Assembly: GCA_963750075.1 (NCBI GenBank)
Contig: CAVVPG010000002.1
Location: 124,001-188,000 of the forward strand
Length of the DNA stretch: 64,000 bases
DNA from: Bog-473 sp963750075
Lineage (GTDB): Bacteria > Actinomycetota > Acidimicrobiia > Acidimicrobiales > RAAP-2
Reading direction: 5' to 3'
The position numbers and the translations under genes are program-made. The notes under the pieces are model-generated. The model did no database searches and had not been told where the DNA came from. It saw nothing but the letters and a program-made list of their open reading frames with translations. Position 1 is the stretch's first letter; each line of letters starts with the position of its first letter. Below, one piece after another: positions 63,461 to 64,000 of the stretch.

Positions 63461-64000
63461 TCAGACCGCCAACGACGCCGCCTCGGGCGTAAAGACCGTG
63501 ATGAACGCGTCGCAGAAGGCCGCCAGGTCGTCCGGCCGGCGGCTGGTGACCAGGGTGTTGATGCCCTGGCGGCAGATCACGACCTCGCGATCGACCCAAT
63601 AGGCGCCGGCGTTGCGCAGGTCCGTCTGCAGGCTCGGCCATGACGTCACCGTCCGCCCCGCGACGAGGTCACCCTCAATGAGGGTCCAGGGTCCGTGGCA
63701 GATCGCGGCCACCGGCTTGCCCGACTCGGTCATCGCCATCAGGAAGTCGACGGCCGCCGCATCGGTCCGGAGCTGGTCGGGATTGGCGACGCCCCCCGGG
63801 AGGATGGCAGCGTCGTAGTCGGCGGCAGTGGCGCGATCGGTCACCTGGTCCACCGGGAAGCGATCGGCCCGGTCCAGATGCCGCATCGTCTCGACCATGC
63901 CGGACTTCGGCGCCACCAACTCCGGCGTGCCCCCAGCGTCGACCACGGCCAGCCAGGGGCGCAGCAGCTCCACCTCTTCTATGCCCTCGTTCGCCACGAC
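63461..64000 (-). CDS. DJ-1/PfpI-family protein, N-terminus beyond the window
   Basis: The readable part (about 178 residues) begins within the first beta-alpha unit (EGIEEVELLRPWLAVVDAGG) and includes the nucleophile elbow AAICHGPWTL with the conserved Cys, preceded by AAILPGGVANPDQLR, and a C-terminal FCDAFITVF. This matches type-1 glutamine amidotransferase-like PfpI/DJ-1 proteins (protein deglycase or stress roles are reported for some). No stop within; the start lies to the right of base 64000. The 132 bases from 63329 to 63460 carry nothing I can name. Confidence 0.85.
   Translation of the reverse strand, partial: VVANEGIEEVELLRPWLAVVDAGGTPELVAPKSGMVETMRHLDRADRFPVDQVTDRATAADYDAAILPGGVANPDQLRTDAAAVDFLMAMTESGKPVAAICHGPWTLIEGDLVAGRTVTSWPSLQTDLRNAGAYWVDREVVICRQGINTLVTSRRPDDLAAFCDAFITVFTPEAASLAV

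Overview
The window is GC-rich DNA from an actinobacterium. Evidence: a dnaK-grpE-dnaJ-hspR-clpB operon behind a HAIR (HspR) operator, an amtB-glnK pair, a PPOX-class F420/FMN-type enzyme, a Tat lipoprotein, many GTG starts, and repeated 4-base ATGA/GTGA gene overlaps. The style of the branched-chain ABC system and of the substrate-binding protein suggests Acidimicrobiia, but that is inference from remembered family style, not a search.

1-9.0 kb: a branched-chain-amino-acid-type ABC importer on the minus strand, compressed into few polypeptides (LivH-LivM permease fusion, MFS-LivF-LivG fusion, then a partial substrate-binding protein). Diverging from it is a MacB/LolD-type exporter ATPase and its FtsX permease. 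As read, the permease carries about eleven single-base insertions and is broken in every segment.
9.0-20.3 kb: mixed accessory and envelope genes: small unknown proteins, a TauD-family dioxygenase (one frameshift), a membrane protein, a Tat-lipoprotein amidohydrolase (three frameshifts), a second FtsX-type permease without its ATPase, a two-gene membrane/His-rich secreted pair, and a Gfo/Idh/MocA oxidoreductase.
20.3-27.5 kb: a small conserved protein with a leaderless-type promoter, a secreted beta-helix protein with nine Gly-rich repeats, and a group of NAD(P)- or flavin-dependent oxidoreductases (DapB-like, LLM, SDR, quinone reductase-like).
27.5-35.9 kb: a tight five-gene minus-strand operon with 1-10 base gaps or 4-base overlaps. 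In transcription order it encodes an unknown protein, a class III cyclase/STAND ATPase regulator, a 711-aa FAD oxidoreductase, an Ig-like protein (frameshifted) and a polyprenyl synthetase. A perfect inverted repeat lies just upstream.
36.3-44.9 kb: a variable region. It holds a 51-aa protein with a sliding-clamp-type QLPLF motif coupled to an unknown gene, a TM0106-type RecB-like nuclease, a truncated HAD-like gene next to an AT-rich hairpin, a DUF433/DUF5615 toxin-antitoxin pair, a 940-aa SEC-C protein, a frameshifted tyrosine recombinase and a tRNA-Gly. Three clusters of TKGCACG repeats, paired 10-11 bp apart, lie near the two ends of this stretch.
45-64 kb: core functions: a membrane-anchored Fe-S heterodisulfide-reductase-like protein, PPOX enzyme, aquaporin, cyclic-nucleotide-binding protein, two P-II proteins flanking an ammonium transporter, a kinase-fold phosphotransferase, a SPFH/RHH pair with its own operator, phosphoglycerate mutase, the HspR heat-shock operon, a methyltransferase and a partial DJ-1/PfpI protein.

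Single-base frameshifts occur in six genes. Most sit in one- to four-base runs, so sequencing error is a live explanation, but their crowding in the 6.5-9.0 kb permease is unusual. No rRNA, CRISPR array or replication origin was seen.
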